From Streptomyces humidus (GTDB lineage Bacteria; Actinomycetota; Actinomycetes; Streptomycetales; Streptomycetaceae): 64,000 bases of DNA. The position numbers and the translations under genes were made by a program. Positions 17,098 through 25,458 of the stretch are shown piece after piece. Location: positions 124,001-188,000 of the forward strand of contig NZ_BMTL01000014.1 of assembly GCF_014649655.1 (NCBI RefSeq), given 5' to 3'. The notes under the pieces are model-generated. The model ran no database searches. It was not told the DNA's origin and saw only the letters and a program-made list of their open reading frames with translations. The first letter of the stretch is position 1. Each line of letters opens with the position of its first letter.

Positions 17098-17745
17098 TCA
17101 TCTGCGCCAGAACAGGTGGTGCGTCACGCCACTCGGGCTGGGCACGACCTCCATGTGGAACCGGTCCAGCAGATCTTCGGGGGAGTCCCACAGGCGCAGC
17201 CCGGACCCGAGCTTCACCGGTGCGACGACCACGTGCAGGGCGTCGACGAGATCGGCGTCCAAGAACTCCCGGACGGTGGTCACGCCGCCGCCGAGCCGGA
17301 CGTCCTTGCCCTGCGCGGCCTCCCGCGCCTGCGCGAGCACGGTGGCAGGGTCGCCGTCCACGAAATGGAACGTGGTGTCGGAGAGCGTGAACGACGGACG
17401 CTGGTGATGAGTCAGGACGAACACCGGTGTGCGGAACGGCGGTTCGTCACCCCACCAGCCGCGCCACTCGTGGTCGCGCCACGCGCCGCGCTGGGGTCCG
17501 AACTTGTTGCGGCCCATGATCTCGGCACCGATGTTGTGGCTGAAGTCCCGGGTGAAGTAGTCGTCGAGGCCGCGGCTTCCTCCGGGATCGGTGCGGTTGG
17601 GCCAGCTCGCCGTGGCGCCCGCCCAGGAGAACAGTTTGCTCGGATCGATGTCGTGGCCGAAAGGCCGTTCCAGGCTCTGGTCCTCCCCGGCGGCGATGCC
17701 GTCGCTCGAGACGGTGAAGTTCTGTACGCGCAGCAGCTGATCCAC
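17098..17745 (-). CDS. Dihydrofolate reductase-like (RibD C-terminal) protein
   Basis: Protein of about 215 residues from a GTG at 17745, with GAGGG five bases upstream; an ATG four codons earlier has no well-placed site. The family is the RibD_C/DHFR-like reductase group seen widely in actinobacteria. Recognisable elements are VQNFTVSSDGIAAG at the start, NIGAEIMGRNKFG, TPVFVLTHHQRPSF, KDVRLGGGVTTVREFLDADLVDALHVVVAPVKLGSG and the end SPSGVTHHLFWRR. These match an NADPH-dependent reductase fold, but the true substrate is not known and folate reduction should not be assumed. It stands between decayed sequences and has no operon partner. Confidence 0.85.
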   Translation of the reverse strand: MDQLLRVQNFTVSSDGIAAGEDQSLERPFGHDIDPSKLFSWAGATASWPNRTDPGGSRGLDDYFTRDFSHNIGAEIMGRNKFGPQRGAWRDHEWRGWWGDEPPFRTPVFVLTHHQRPSFTLSDTTFHFVDGDPATVLAQAREAAQGKDVRLGGGVTTVREFLDADLVDALHVVVAPVKLGSGLRLWDSPEDLLDRFHMEVVPSPSGVTHHLFWRR

Positions 17746-17858
17746 GTGGTCCCTCATGATGTTCCGTCGTTTCCTCGTGTGGGCGATGATGGGTCCTTCA
17801 TCAGCATGTCGAACGGGATGCGGCTGGATCGACAGCGGCGCTCGAGTTCCTGCAAAGA

Positions 17859-18116
17859 GTGCCTCGCGTGCCCGCTCACCTGCGCCGTTCGGCCGTAGAC
17901 CGGGGGGACCGGGTCGTGGGCGGCATCGCCGACGAGTACACGGGCAGCCTGACGGCCGTCCGCACCGACATCACGCGTCGTCCGGCCGCAACGGAGCTGT
18001 ACGGGATCACCGGAGCCCCGTCCTGCGTTCTGTTGAAGGAGGGAGAGGCGGTGGCGCACGGCACGGGTCCCATGACCGTCGCCGAGATCCGGGAGTTCCT
18101 GGACGGCCACCTCTGA
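17859..18116 (+). pseudogene. Headless thioredoxin fragment
   Basis: Only the C-terminal half of a thioredoxin fold is visible: GGIADEYTGSLTAVRTDITRRPAATELYGITGAPSCVLLKEGEAVAHGTGPMTVAEIREFLDGHL. The cis-Pro loop (GAPS) and final helix are clear. The N-terminal strand-helix with the catalytic WCxxC is absent; upstream codons give arginine/proline-rich sequence in all frames. A GTG at 17859 could start an 85-residue product, but it could not do thioredoxin redox chemistry. I read this as a 5'-truncated relic. Confidence 0.65.
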
Positions 18117-18189
18117 GCGGCCACCTCGGACCGCGTCCGGCAGCGTCATGACCGCCGAGCGCGAGCCGTGAGGGTCTCGCTGCCCTGTG

Positions 18190-18375
18190 CTGGGACCCTG
18201 CGGGCCGACGCCGTGGGGCGTCCAGGGGACGTGCCGGCCAGAGCGCAGGCCGGCAGTGCCGGTGCGTCGGCGGCCTGGGGTCCGGCGGGCGGACGCAGCG
18301 CCGTGTACAGCAGCACGTAAGCGACTGTGTTCACGGCGCCCACGGCGGCGAAGCGCAGCAACCGGCCGGCCGGTC
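18190..18375 (-). pseudogene. GtrA-family membrane protein fragment
   Basis: In the minus frame, GRLLRFAAVGAVNTVAYVLL followed by YTALRP and a degraded GPQAADAPALPACALAGTS matches the first helix and loop of GtrA-like polyprenyl-linked sugar flippases. The remaining helices are missing, and the sequence beyond is not hydrophobic. It shares its reading frame with the upstream 35-bp repeat copy. It is a remnant and not a functional gene. Confidence 0.5.
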
Positions 18376-18561
18376 CTCCTCGCACCGGGTCGGCGGTGCT
18401 TCGGCGCAGCCCGGCTGTCGGGAGAGTGCGGTCGAGTCGAATCGCAGGGGAGGGCGGCGGCGCCGGCTCCGCCGTGCTGCTCCGCCCGTTCGCAGGCAAC
18501 TCCCGCGTGAGCGCGGCCGCGGCGCCCCGGCCACGCCGTCCGCCCACTCCGGGCCGTCGAC

Positions 18562-18596
18562 TCCCGGTCGCGAAAAGGATCACCCCGAAGGCGTAG
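18562..18596. repeat. 35-bp direct repeat, copy 2
   Basis: Identical to 16549-16583. Here the minus strand reads ETFLRYAFGVILFATGSRR in the same frame as the GtrA fragment. Together the copies bracket about 2 kb that contains the reductase gene and the thioredoxin relic. Confidence 0.85.
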
Positions 18597-18749
18597 CGGA
18601 GAAACGTTTCGAGGGGTGAAGGGGACGTGACGTCCGATCGTCCGGGCGGGCCCGCGACGATCCTGGTGCAGGCATCCCGGCGATCGGCGGACCCGCGTCT
18701 TCCCGGTCCCGGGGCCTGTTCCGATCCCCCTTCCGTGAGGAGTTCAGCT

Positions 18750-19043
18750 GTGCGTGTTCGTCGTACGATGCTCGGCGCCGTCGGTTCCGCCGCTCTCGTG
18801 TTCGCCACCCTGGGCGCCGTGACCCCCGCGGACGCGGCCCCCGCCGCCGCGAATCCCTGCGGCTTCTACGAGACGGGCTCCGACGCCTTCTACAACCACT
18901 GCACGTCCGACGGCTCACGGGTGGTCATCAAGATCGAGGTGGCCCACGCGCCCGACACCGAGTGGTGCGTCGGACCGGGCAGGACCTGGCTGGGCTCCGC
19001 GGCCAGGATCCAGGGCGCCCACTACACCGGCCGCCTCTGCTGA
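18750..19043 (+). CDS. Small secreted four-cysteine protein (DUF6355-like)
   Basis: Predicted 97-residue exported protein starting at a GTG at 18750 with GAGGAG seven bases upstream; the open frame continues upstream without a better start. The signal peptide ends at about TPADAAP (residue 28). The mature part has four cysteines in NPCGFYE, YNHCTSDGS, EWCVGPG and the last residue (GRLC), spaced for two disulfides. The pattern NPCGFYET...YNHCT...CVxPGxTxLG resembles DUF6355 small exported proteins, some of which are listed with natural-product clusters, but no such cluster is near. Function unknown. A strong terminator follows. Confidence 0.78.
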   Translation: MRVRRTMLGAVGSAALVFATLGAVTPADAAPAAANPCGFYETGSDAFYNHCTSDGSRVVIKIEVAHAPDTEWCVGPGRTWLGSAARIQGAHYTGRLC

Positions 19044-19061
19044 CCGCGCCCGGTCAGCGCT

Positions 19062-19099
19062 GCTCGGGGTCCGGGACGAAAGCGTCCCGGGCCCCGAGC
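19062..19099 (+). terminator. Strong intrinsic terminator-like hairpin
   Basis: GCTCGGGGTCCGGGACG, loop AAAG, then CGTCCCGGGCCCCGAGC: a 17-bp stem with one T-G wobble. It starts 18 bases after the small secreted protein gene. There is no U tract, as is usual in Streptomyces. Confidence 0.75.
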
Positions 19100-19305
19100 G
19101 GCTGTCCGGCGCGGGGCGTCGCGGGAGGGTCCCCGGCACGGCGCCGGACGCGACCCGCCGCACCCGATCCCCGTGCGCGCCGCCCCGGGCCCTCCACTGT
19201 GCGCTGTCGGATCACCGGCCGTGCACGGGTGGGCAAAACGCGGTGGCGTGGCGGATCTAGCGTGGCGGAGCAAGACAGCGCACACCGAGAACAGCAGGAG
19301 ATGCC

Positions 19306-20274
19306 ATGTCCGACGCCGTCGACCCGGCCACGCCGGTGCTCGAACCGGAGGCCGCGGCGTTCGCCGAGGCGACCGCCAACCCGCCGTACCTCTTCGACCT
19401 GCCCCCGGCGGAGGGACGCAAGGCCGTCGACGAGGTCCAGTCCGGCGAGGTCGACCAGCCGGACGTCGACGAGGAGTGGATCACCGTCTCCGGCGGTCCC
19501 ACGGGCAGCGTCCGCGCCCGCATCGTCAAGCCGGCCGGCGCCGAGGGCGTTCTGCCGGTGATCCTGTACATCCACGGAGCGGGCTGGGTGTTCGGCAACG
19601 CCCACACCCACGACCGGCTGGTGCGCGAGCTCGCCGTGGGCGTCGGCGCCGCAGTCGTCTTCCCCGAGTACGACCTCTCGCCCGAGGCCCGTTACCCGGT
19701 CGCCATCGAGCAGAACTTCACGGTCGCGCGGTGGATCGTCGAGCAGGGCGCGTCCAAGGGCCTCGACGGCGGACGGCTGGCCGTGGCCGGCGACTCGGTC
19801 GGCGGCAACATGGCCGCCGCCCTCACCCTGATGGCCAAGGAACGCGGCGGGGTCCCGCTGGTCCAGCAGGTGCTGTTCTACCCGGTGACCGACGCGAGCT
19901 TCGACACCGGCTCCTACCACCAGTTCGCGGAGGGCTACTTCCTGCGCCGCGACGGCATGCAGTGGTTCTGGGACCAGTACACGACCGACGAGGCCGAGCG
20001 CGCCCAGATCACCGCCTCCCCGCTGCGCGCCACCACCGAGCAGCTGACGGGCCTGCCTCCGGCGCTGGTCGTCACCGGCGAGGCCGACGTGCTGCGCGAC
20101 GAGGGCGAGGCCTACGCGAACCAGCTGCGCGCGGCCGGCGTCCCGGTCACCGCGGTGCGCTTCCAGGGCATCATCCACGACTTCGTGATGCTGAACGCGC
20201 TGCGCCCGACCCACGCCGCCGAGGCCGCCATCGACCTGGCCGTCGGCACCCTGCGCGACGCCCTGCACGCCTGA
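19306..20274 (+). CDS. Alpha/beta hydrolase, acetyl-esterase/HSL family
   Basis: Cytoplasmic esterase-like enzyme of 322 residues (abhydrolase_3, hormone-sensitive-lipase type). The oxyanion-hole motif is ILYIHGAGWVFG (about residue 88), the nucleophile elbow is GDSVGGN (Ser about 166), the acid is in VTGEADVLRDEGEAYANQ and the His is in GIIHDFVML, all in the standard order. It would hydrolyse short-chain acyl esters; the natural substrate is not known. The ATG at 19306 has AGGAG upstream. It is followed after 21 bases by another alpha/beta hydrolase, so the two probably form an operon. Confidence 0.88.
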   Translation: MSDAVDPATPVLEPEAAAFAEATANPPYLFDLPPAEGRKAVDEVQSGEVDQPDVDEEWITVSGGPTGSVRARIVKPAGAEGVLPVILYIHGAGWVFGNAHTHDRLVRELAVGVGAAVVFPEYDLSPEARYPVAIEQNFTVARWIVEQGASKGLDGGRLAVAGDSVGGNMAAALTLMAKERGGVPLVQQVLFYPVTDASFDTGSYHQFAEGYFLRRDGMQWFWDQYTTDEAERAQITASPLRATTEQLTGLPPALVVTGEADVLRDEGEAYANQLRAAGVPVTAVRFQGIIHDFVMLNALRPTHAAEAAIDLAVGTLRDALHA

Positions 20275-20295
20275 CCTCAGGAAGAGAGCACACCC

Positions 20296-21012
20296 ATGAC
20301 CACCACTCCCACCGTCGTCCTCATCCACGGCGCGTTCGCCGACGCGGCCGGCTGGTCCGGCGTCATAGCCGAGCTGCAGGGCCAGGGCGTCCCCGTGATC
20401 GCCCCGCCCAACCCGCTGCGCGGCCTCGCCTCCGACGCCGCCTACGTGGCCTCGGTCGCCGCGCAGATCGACGGCCCCGTGATCCTCGTGGGCCACTCCT
20501 ACGGCGGCGCCCTCATCACCGTGGCCGGCGCCACGGAGAACGTCGTCGGCCTCGTCTACGTCGCTGCCTACGTGCTCGAGGAGGGCGAGAGCCTCGGCGA
20601 GCTGCAGGGCCGCTTCCCGCTCTCGCCGCTGGTGAGCAACCTCAAGGAGTGGACGTACCCGGTGCCGGGCGGCGACCCGGCCGTCGAGGTCACCATCGCC
20701 GAGGACGCCTTCCCGTCGGTGTTCGCCGCGGACGTGCCCGCGGACGTCACGAGGATCCTCGCCGCGGCGCAGCGCCCCCTGGCCGCCGCCGCGTTCGAGG
20801 AGACGGCCGCCGCGGCCGCCTGGAGGACCAAGCCGTCCTGGGCGCTGGTCGCCGGGGCGGACGAGGCGATCAACCCCGAGGTGGAGCGCTTCGGCGCCCA
20901 GCGCGCCGGGGCGACGATCGTGGAGCTCGACGGCGCCTCGCACGCGGTGGCCGTGTCCCAGCCGAAGGCCGTCGCGGAGCTGATCCTCGACGCGGTGCGC
21001 GCGACGAGCTGA
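20296..21012 (+). CDS. Alpha/beta hydrolase (esterase-like, abhydrolase_6)
   Basis: Cytoplasmic protein of 238 residues. It opens with TVVLIHGAFADAAGWSGVI (oxyanion region), has a nucleophile elbow ILVGHSYGGALIT (Ser about 75) and a catalytic His in ELDGASHAVAVSQPKAVAELI; an acidic residue in ALVAGADEAINPE completes the triad. Its closest style is the EstC/pyrethroid-hydrolase-like alpha/beta group common in Streptomyces. It lies 21 bases after the previous hydrolase. The substrate cannot be deduced. A GC hairpin follows between it and the convergent oxidase gene. Confidence 0.88.
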   Translation: MTTTPTVVLIHGAFADAAGWSGVIAELQGQGVPVIAPPNPLRGLASDAAYVASVAAQIDGPVILVGHSYGGALITVAGATENVVGLVYVAAYVLEEGESLGELQGRFPLSPLVSNLKEWTYPVPGGDPAVEVTIAEDAFPSVFAADVPADVTRILAAAQRPLAAAAFEETAAAAAWRTKPSWALVAGADEAINPEVERFGAQRAGATIVELDGASHAVAVSQPKAVAELILDAVRATS

Positions 21013-21025
21013 CGGGCTGCGCGGC

Positions 21026-21064
21026 GGCCGCGCGGATGTGACCCCTGTGCACGTCCGCGCGGCC
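21026..21064. terminator. Hairpin between convergent genes
   Basis: GGCCGCGCGGA and TCCGCGCGGCC (11 matched bases) separated by 17 bases, between the ends of two convergent genes. It is likely a bidirectional terminator. Confidence 0.6.
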
Positions 21065-21101
21065 CCGCCGCCGGGTCACCCGGGCGCCAGGAGCACGTCG
21101 C

Positions 21102-23093
21102 TCACGCCCGGTGCGCCTCCCACGCGGCCCGCACCCCCGACTCCAGGGCGCCCTCGATCCACGACGGCTTCACCGAGGTGTGGTCGCCCGCGAAGTGCAG
21201 GGGGCCCTCGGGGGAGCGGATGGCGGCCAGCAGCTCCGTGTGCTGGCCCGGGAGCAGCACGGACGCCTCGCCGTAGGCGTACGGATCGCGCAGCCAGCTC
21301 TGGGTGCGGCCCACGCCCGTGTAGAACACCTCGACGCGCGGGCCGTAGACCTGTTGCAGTCCGCGCAGGGCGTGCGGATAGCGTGCGTCGTCGTCCAGCG
21401 AGTCCCAGCGCGACGCGTCGTCGGCCCAGCTGTAGGAGGCCAGGACGACGCCGCCCTTGCTGCCGGCGACCGGGTGCGACGGGTTGATCATGAACCGGTT
21501 GGAGTTGTCGGAGACCGATCCGCCGCCGACGACGTGCGCCGCCTCCGGCTGGTCACGGCCCGCCCACCGGTCGGCCGCGTAGTGCACGCGCTGTCCCGCC
21601 GTGATGTGACCGGGCGGCACGGAGGGGTGCGCGCCCAGCAGGCTCCCGTCGGCCGGCGTCTTCCCGTCCCGGTACTCCTCGTACAGCCCGGGCCTCAGCG
21701 CGTCGAGTTCACGCTTCCAGTCCGCTTCCGTGAACTCCCACCAGCGGCGGCTGAACTCCAGCAGCACCTTGGTCGCGCTGTCGTAGTGCAGCTCCGCGAC
21801 GGCCCGCCGCTTCTTGTACGACATCAAGGGGCTGATCTGCACCTGCCGCAGCCCCGAGAACGGGACGGTGACGATCGCGAGGTCGGCGGTGAACTGCTCG
21901 CGCACCACCTTGCCGTCGCGCCCCTCCGAGACGGTGTCGATCCATACGTGCGGCCCGTCGGCACGCACCCGTGCGCCGCCGTCACCGCCCTGCCGGTCCG
22001 GCGACCAGTACTCGATGTGCGTCACCCGCCGGTCCAGCCGCACCACGTCGGCCACCTCCTTCAGCAGCGCGTCCGGGAGGGTGGCCGTGCCGCCGACCAG
22101 CTCCCAGAACTCGGTGTCCGGGCTGATCAGGGAGGCGCTGATGAAGCTGTGGATGAAGGACAGCGGAAGCCGTGAGGTGAGGTTCTCCAGGGTGCCGACC
22201 AGGTCGACGGTCCGCTCGTCCAGGCCCGCCTCCTCGGTCAGGAACCGGTACATCGACCAGTTCCCGAACCGCTGCACGACCCGCGCCCACCCCTGCACCC
22301 GTTCCGGCAGCGGCTTGTCCACCCGCCTGCCGTCGGGGCCGCGGGTGCTGAACTCGTCGCGTACCGGGTCCAGCGCCTCGCGCAGGATGGTCGAGGAGGG
22401 GGTGTCCCAGTACGCGCGGGGCACGCCGAAGGAGCGGTTGATCCGGCGCGGCGACCTCGCGTACGCGGAGCGGCGCACCCGGACGCCGTTGACGTGCAGC
22501 CAGGCGTTGTTGACGGGCTTGCCGTCCGCGTCGACGTCCACGAGGTGGAACCGGCGCTTCTCCAGGCCGAGTCGGCCGATGAGACTCATGACCAGCGGAT
22601 GGCTGCCGGGGATCCGCATCGCCCCGGCCTCCGCGTACTGGCGCGTGTCGGCGAACGCCTGCGCCGCCTGCTCGTGACCGCCGGTGCGGAAGGTCTTGAT
22701 GCGGCCGCCGACCCGGTTGCCGTTGGCCTCCACGAGCGTGACCCGGTGCCCGGCCCGCTTCAGCAGCCAGGCGGCCACCAGCCCGGCCGGTCCGGCGCCG
22801 ATCACGAGCACCTTCTTCGGGGCGCTCGTCCCGGCCCGGGGGAGTCCGTCGGCGAGGATCTTCTCGTACCGGGGCACCAGCGGCCGGTCGTTCTCGTCCA
22901 CCACCAGCAGCGCCCGCGCGACCGCCAGGCAGGTCGCCCGGTCGGCGGCCGGCCCGGCCGGCCGGGCCGGCCGCGGGGAGAGGGCCTCGGCGGGCGCGGC
23001 GACCGTGAGAGCGGCGGTGGCCGAGGCCGTGGCCGCGGCGAACCGCCGTCGGGAGATCCCGCCGGGGTCGACAGAAGCTTGCGTGTTGTCCAT
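21102..23093 (-). CDS. Secreted FAD amine oxidase resembling Streptomyces L-glutamate oxidase
   Basis: Flavoprotein of 663 residues with a Tat-type signal (ISRRRFAAATASATAALTV). The Rossmann FAD site is KKVLVIGAGPAGLVAAWLL, followed by TLVEANGNRVGGRIKTF and YAEAGAMRIPGSHPL, the hallmarks of L-amino-acid oxidases. The order and wording of later motifs (TLENLTSRLPLSFIHSFI, SYKKRRAVAELHYDSATKVL, FSRRWWEFTEADWKRELDAL, LGAHPSV, GGVVLASYSWADDASRWDS, FYTGVGRTQSWLRDPYAYGEA, HFAGDHTSVKPSWIEGA) follow L-glutamate oxidase as I remember that family. It would deaminate an L-amino acid, giving a keto acid, ammonia and peroxide outside the cell. Substrate specificity is not fixed by this evidence. Confidence 0.88.
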   Translation of the reverse strand: MDNTQASVDPGGISRRRFAAATASATAALTVAAPAEALSPRPARPAGPAADRATCLAVARALLVVDENDRPLVPRYEKILADGLPRAGTSAPKKVLVIGAGPAGLVAAWLLKRAGHRVTLVEANGNRVGGRIKTFRTGGHEQAAQAFADTRQYAEAGAMRIPGSHPLVMSLIGRLGLEKRRFHLVDVDADGKPVNNAWLHVNGVRVRRSAYARSPRRINRSFGVPRAYWDTPSSTILREALDPVRDEFSTRGPDGRRVDKPLPERVQGWARVVQRFGNWSMYRFLTEEAGLDERTVDLVGTLENLTSRLPLSFIHSFISASLISPDTEFWELVGGTATLPDALLKEVADVVRLDRRVTHIEYWSPDRQGGDGGARVRADGPHVWIDTVSEGRDGKVVREQFTADLAIVTVPFSGLRQVQISPLMSYKKRRAVAELHYDSATKVLLEFSRRWWEFTEADWKRELDALRPGLYEEYRDGKTPADGSLLGAHPSVPPGHITAGQRVHYAADRWAGRDQPEAAHVVGGGSVSDNSNRFMINPSHPVAGSKGGVVLASYSWADDASRWDSLDDDARYPHALRGLQQVYGPRVEVFYTGVGRTQSWLRDPYAYGEASVLLPGQHTELLAAIRSPEGPLHFAGDHTSVKPSWIEGALESGVRAAWEAHRA

Positions 23094-23369
23094 ATGTCAG
23101 GGATAGGGGCAGTTCGGGGGAGCCGAGGGCCACTCCCGAAGATCATCACCTGAACGTGTGGGCGCGCCGGCCGGCCCCGTGCAACCGGTGTACGGGCGCC
23201 GGGGGTTTGGGCCCGGCCCCCGCAGTTATCAGGTCAAGCGTCCCGGACTCTTGACTCGGAACGGAGTCTGTCGCGATCCTCGTCCCACCATCTTGCGCTG
23301 GTCATGACAAATACAGGGTCGGGACGCCCTGGTCGACCGCGCCCTCACCCCGACCGAAGGACGTGGGCC

Positions 23370-25424
23370 GTGACCGAACGCCCCTACCGCAGACGCCGGG
23401 ACGCCACCGTCGTCTCGCTCCTCCTCCTCGTGATCGCGGCGGTTCTCGGCCCCACGCCGAGCTCGGCGGCCGGCTCGGACTGGTGGACGCCGACGGCCAG
23501 GCCGAACCCCGACTCGCAGATCGGCGTCACCGGAGAGCCGTTCACCGGGACCGACTCCGCAGGGGACGTACGCGGTTTCGTCGACGCCCACAACCACCTG
23601 TTCTCCAACGAGGCCTTCGGCGGGCGGCTGATCTGCGGCAAGGTCTTCTCCGAGGCCGGCGTCGCCGACGCGCTCAAGGACTGTCCGGAGCACTACCCCG
23701 ACGGCACCCTCGCGATCTTCGACTACATCACCCACGGCGGCGACGGCAAGCACGACCCTGCGGGCTGGCCGACGTTCAAGGACTGGCCCGCCTACGACTC
23801 CATGACCCACCAGGCGAACTACTACGCCTGGGTCGAGCGGGCCTGGCGCGGCGGACAGCGGGTGCTCGTCAACGACCTCGTCACCAACGGCATGATCTGC
23901 TCCGTCTACCCCTTCAAGGACCGCAGTTGTGACGAGATGACCTCGATCCGGCTGCAGGCGAAGCTCGCCTACGACCTCCAGGCCTACGTCGACAAGCAGT
24001 ACGGCGGCGCAGGAAAGGGCTGGTTCCGCATCGTCCTCGACAGCGCACAGGCCCGTGACGTCGTCGAGCAGGGCAAGCTGGCCGTCGTCCTCGGCGTCGA
24101 GACCTCGGAGCCGTTCGGCTGCAAGCAGATCCTCGACATCGCGCAGTGCAGCAAGTCCGACATCGACAAGGGACTGGACGAGCTGTACGCGCTGGGCGTG
24201 CGCAGCATGTTCCTCTGCCACAAGTTCGACAACGCGCTGTGCGGCGTCCGCTTCGACGAGGGCGGCCTCGGAACGGCCATCAACGTCGGGCAGTTCCTGT
24301 CGACGGGCACCTTCTGGCAGACCGAGAAGTGCACCGGTCCACAGCACGACAACCCCATCGGCACCGCACCCTCCACGGCGGAGTCGGACCTGCCCGCGGG
24401 CACCCGGGTCCCCTCGTACGACGCGAACGCGCAGTGCAACACCCGCGGCCTCACCGCGCTCGGCGAGTACGCGGCGCGCGGCATGATGAAACGCAAGATG
24501 ATGCTGGAGATCGACCACATGAGCGTCAAGGCCGTCGGCCGTGTGCTCGACATCCTCCAGGCCGCGTCCTACCCCGGCGTCATCTCCTCGCACAGCTGGA
24601 TGGACCTCGACTGGACCGAGCGGGTCTACGCCCTCGGCGGCTTCGTGGCCCAGTACATGCACGGCTCGCAGGGGTTCGTCGCGGAGGCCCAGCGCACCAA
24701 GGCGCTGCGTGACAAGTACGGCGTGGGCTACGGCTACGGCACCGACTTCAACGGCATCGGCGACCACCCCGCCCCGCGCGGCGCCGACGCCGCCGACAAG
24801 GTGACCTACCCGTTCCGCAGCGCCGACGGCGGCTCGGTGATCGACAGGCTGACGACCGGCTCGCGCACCTTCGACGTCAACACCGACGGCGCCGCGCACG
24901 TCGGCATGATCCCGGACTGGGTCGAGGACATCCGGCGCGTCGGCGGCCAGGACGTGGTGAAGGACCTCCTGCGGGGCGCCGAGTCCTACCTCGGCACCTG
25001 GGGCGCCTCCGAGCGGCACCAGGCGGGCGTCAACCTCGCCAAGGGGGCCGCGGCGACGGCCAGTTCGTCCGAGTCCAACCCGTTCACCAGCTACCAGCCG
25101 GGCCGGGCAGTGGACGGCGACACGGGCACCCGCTGGGCCAGCGACTGGAGCGACGACCAGTGGCTGAGCATCGACCTGGGCGCCACCGGCCTCGTCAGGC
25201 GCGTCAACCTCGACTGGGAGCGCGCCTACGGCAAGGCGTACCGCATCGAGCTCTCCACCGACGGGACGAACTGGCAGACCGCCTGGTCCACCACGTCCGG
25301 CGACGGCGGCCTGGACACGGCCTCCTTCACCGGAACCCCGGCGCGCTACGTCCGGGTGCACGGTCTGAGCCGCGGCACCGACTGGGGATACTCGCTGCAC
25401 GAGGTCGGCGTCTACAGCAGTTGA
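23370..25424 (+). CDS. Secreted metal-dependent hydrolase with C-terminal F5/8C (discoidin-like) domain
   Basis: Predicted 684-residue exported enzyme from a GTG at 23370 (GAAGGACG upstream). A signal peptide at residues 7-34 ends SSAAGSDW. The body has the metal-binding patterns of the amidohydrolase/renal-dipeptidase (M19-like) superfamily: FVDAHNHLF, MLEIDHMSVKAVG, ISSHSWMDLD and GYGTDFNGIGDHP. The last about 135 residues form an F5/8 type C carbohydrate- or phospholipid-binding domain (GAAATASSSESNPFTSY, DGDTGTRWASDWSDDQW, GLSRGTDWGYSLHEVGVYS). Several Cys may form disulfides. The substrate is unknown; a dipeptidase-like or other hydrolytic role on an extracellular ligand is inferred. A TetR gene follows after 34 bases. 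Confidence 0.85.
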   Translation: MTERPYRRRRDATVVSLLLLVIAAVLGPTPSSAAGSDWWTPTARPNPDSQIGVTGEPFTGTDSAGDVRGFVDAHNHLFSNEAFGGRLICGKVFSEAGVADALKDCPEHYPDGTLAIFDYITHGGDGKHDPAGWPTFKDWPAYDSMTHQANYYAWVERAWRGGQRVLVNDLVTNGMICSVYPFKDRSCDEMTSIRLQAKLAYDLQAYVDKQYGGAGKGWFRIVLDSAQARDVVEQGKLAVVLGVETSEPFGCKQILDIAQCSKSDIDKGLDELYALGVRSMFLCHKFDNALCGVRFDEGGLGTAINVGQFLSTGTFWQTEKCTGPQHDNPIGTAPSTAESDLPAGTRVPSYDANAQCNTRGLTALGEYAARGMMKRKMMLEIDHMSVKAVGRVLDILQAASYPGVISSHSWMDLDWTERVYALGGFVAQYMHGSQGFVAEAQRTKALRDKYGVGYGYGTDFNGIGDHPAPRGADAADKVTYPFRSADGGSVIDRLTTGSRTFDVNTDGAAHVGMIPDWVEDIRRVGGQDVVKDLLRGAESYLGTWGASERHQAGVNLAKGAAATASSSESNPFTSYQPGRAVDGDTGTRWASDWSDDQWLSIDLGATGLVRRVNLDWERAYGKAYRIELSTDGTNWQTAWSTTSGDGGLDTASFTGTPARYVRVHGLSRGTDWGYSLHEVGVYSS

Positions 25425-25458
25425 CGGCCGCCGCCGGACGAACGCGAAGGACACGCTC

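Noticed and set aside
16457..17407. Plus-strand 316-codon frame
   Set aside because: No recognisable domain, Arg/Ser/Pro/Ala-rich, overlaps the reductase gene on the other strand and has no start signal.
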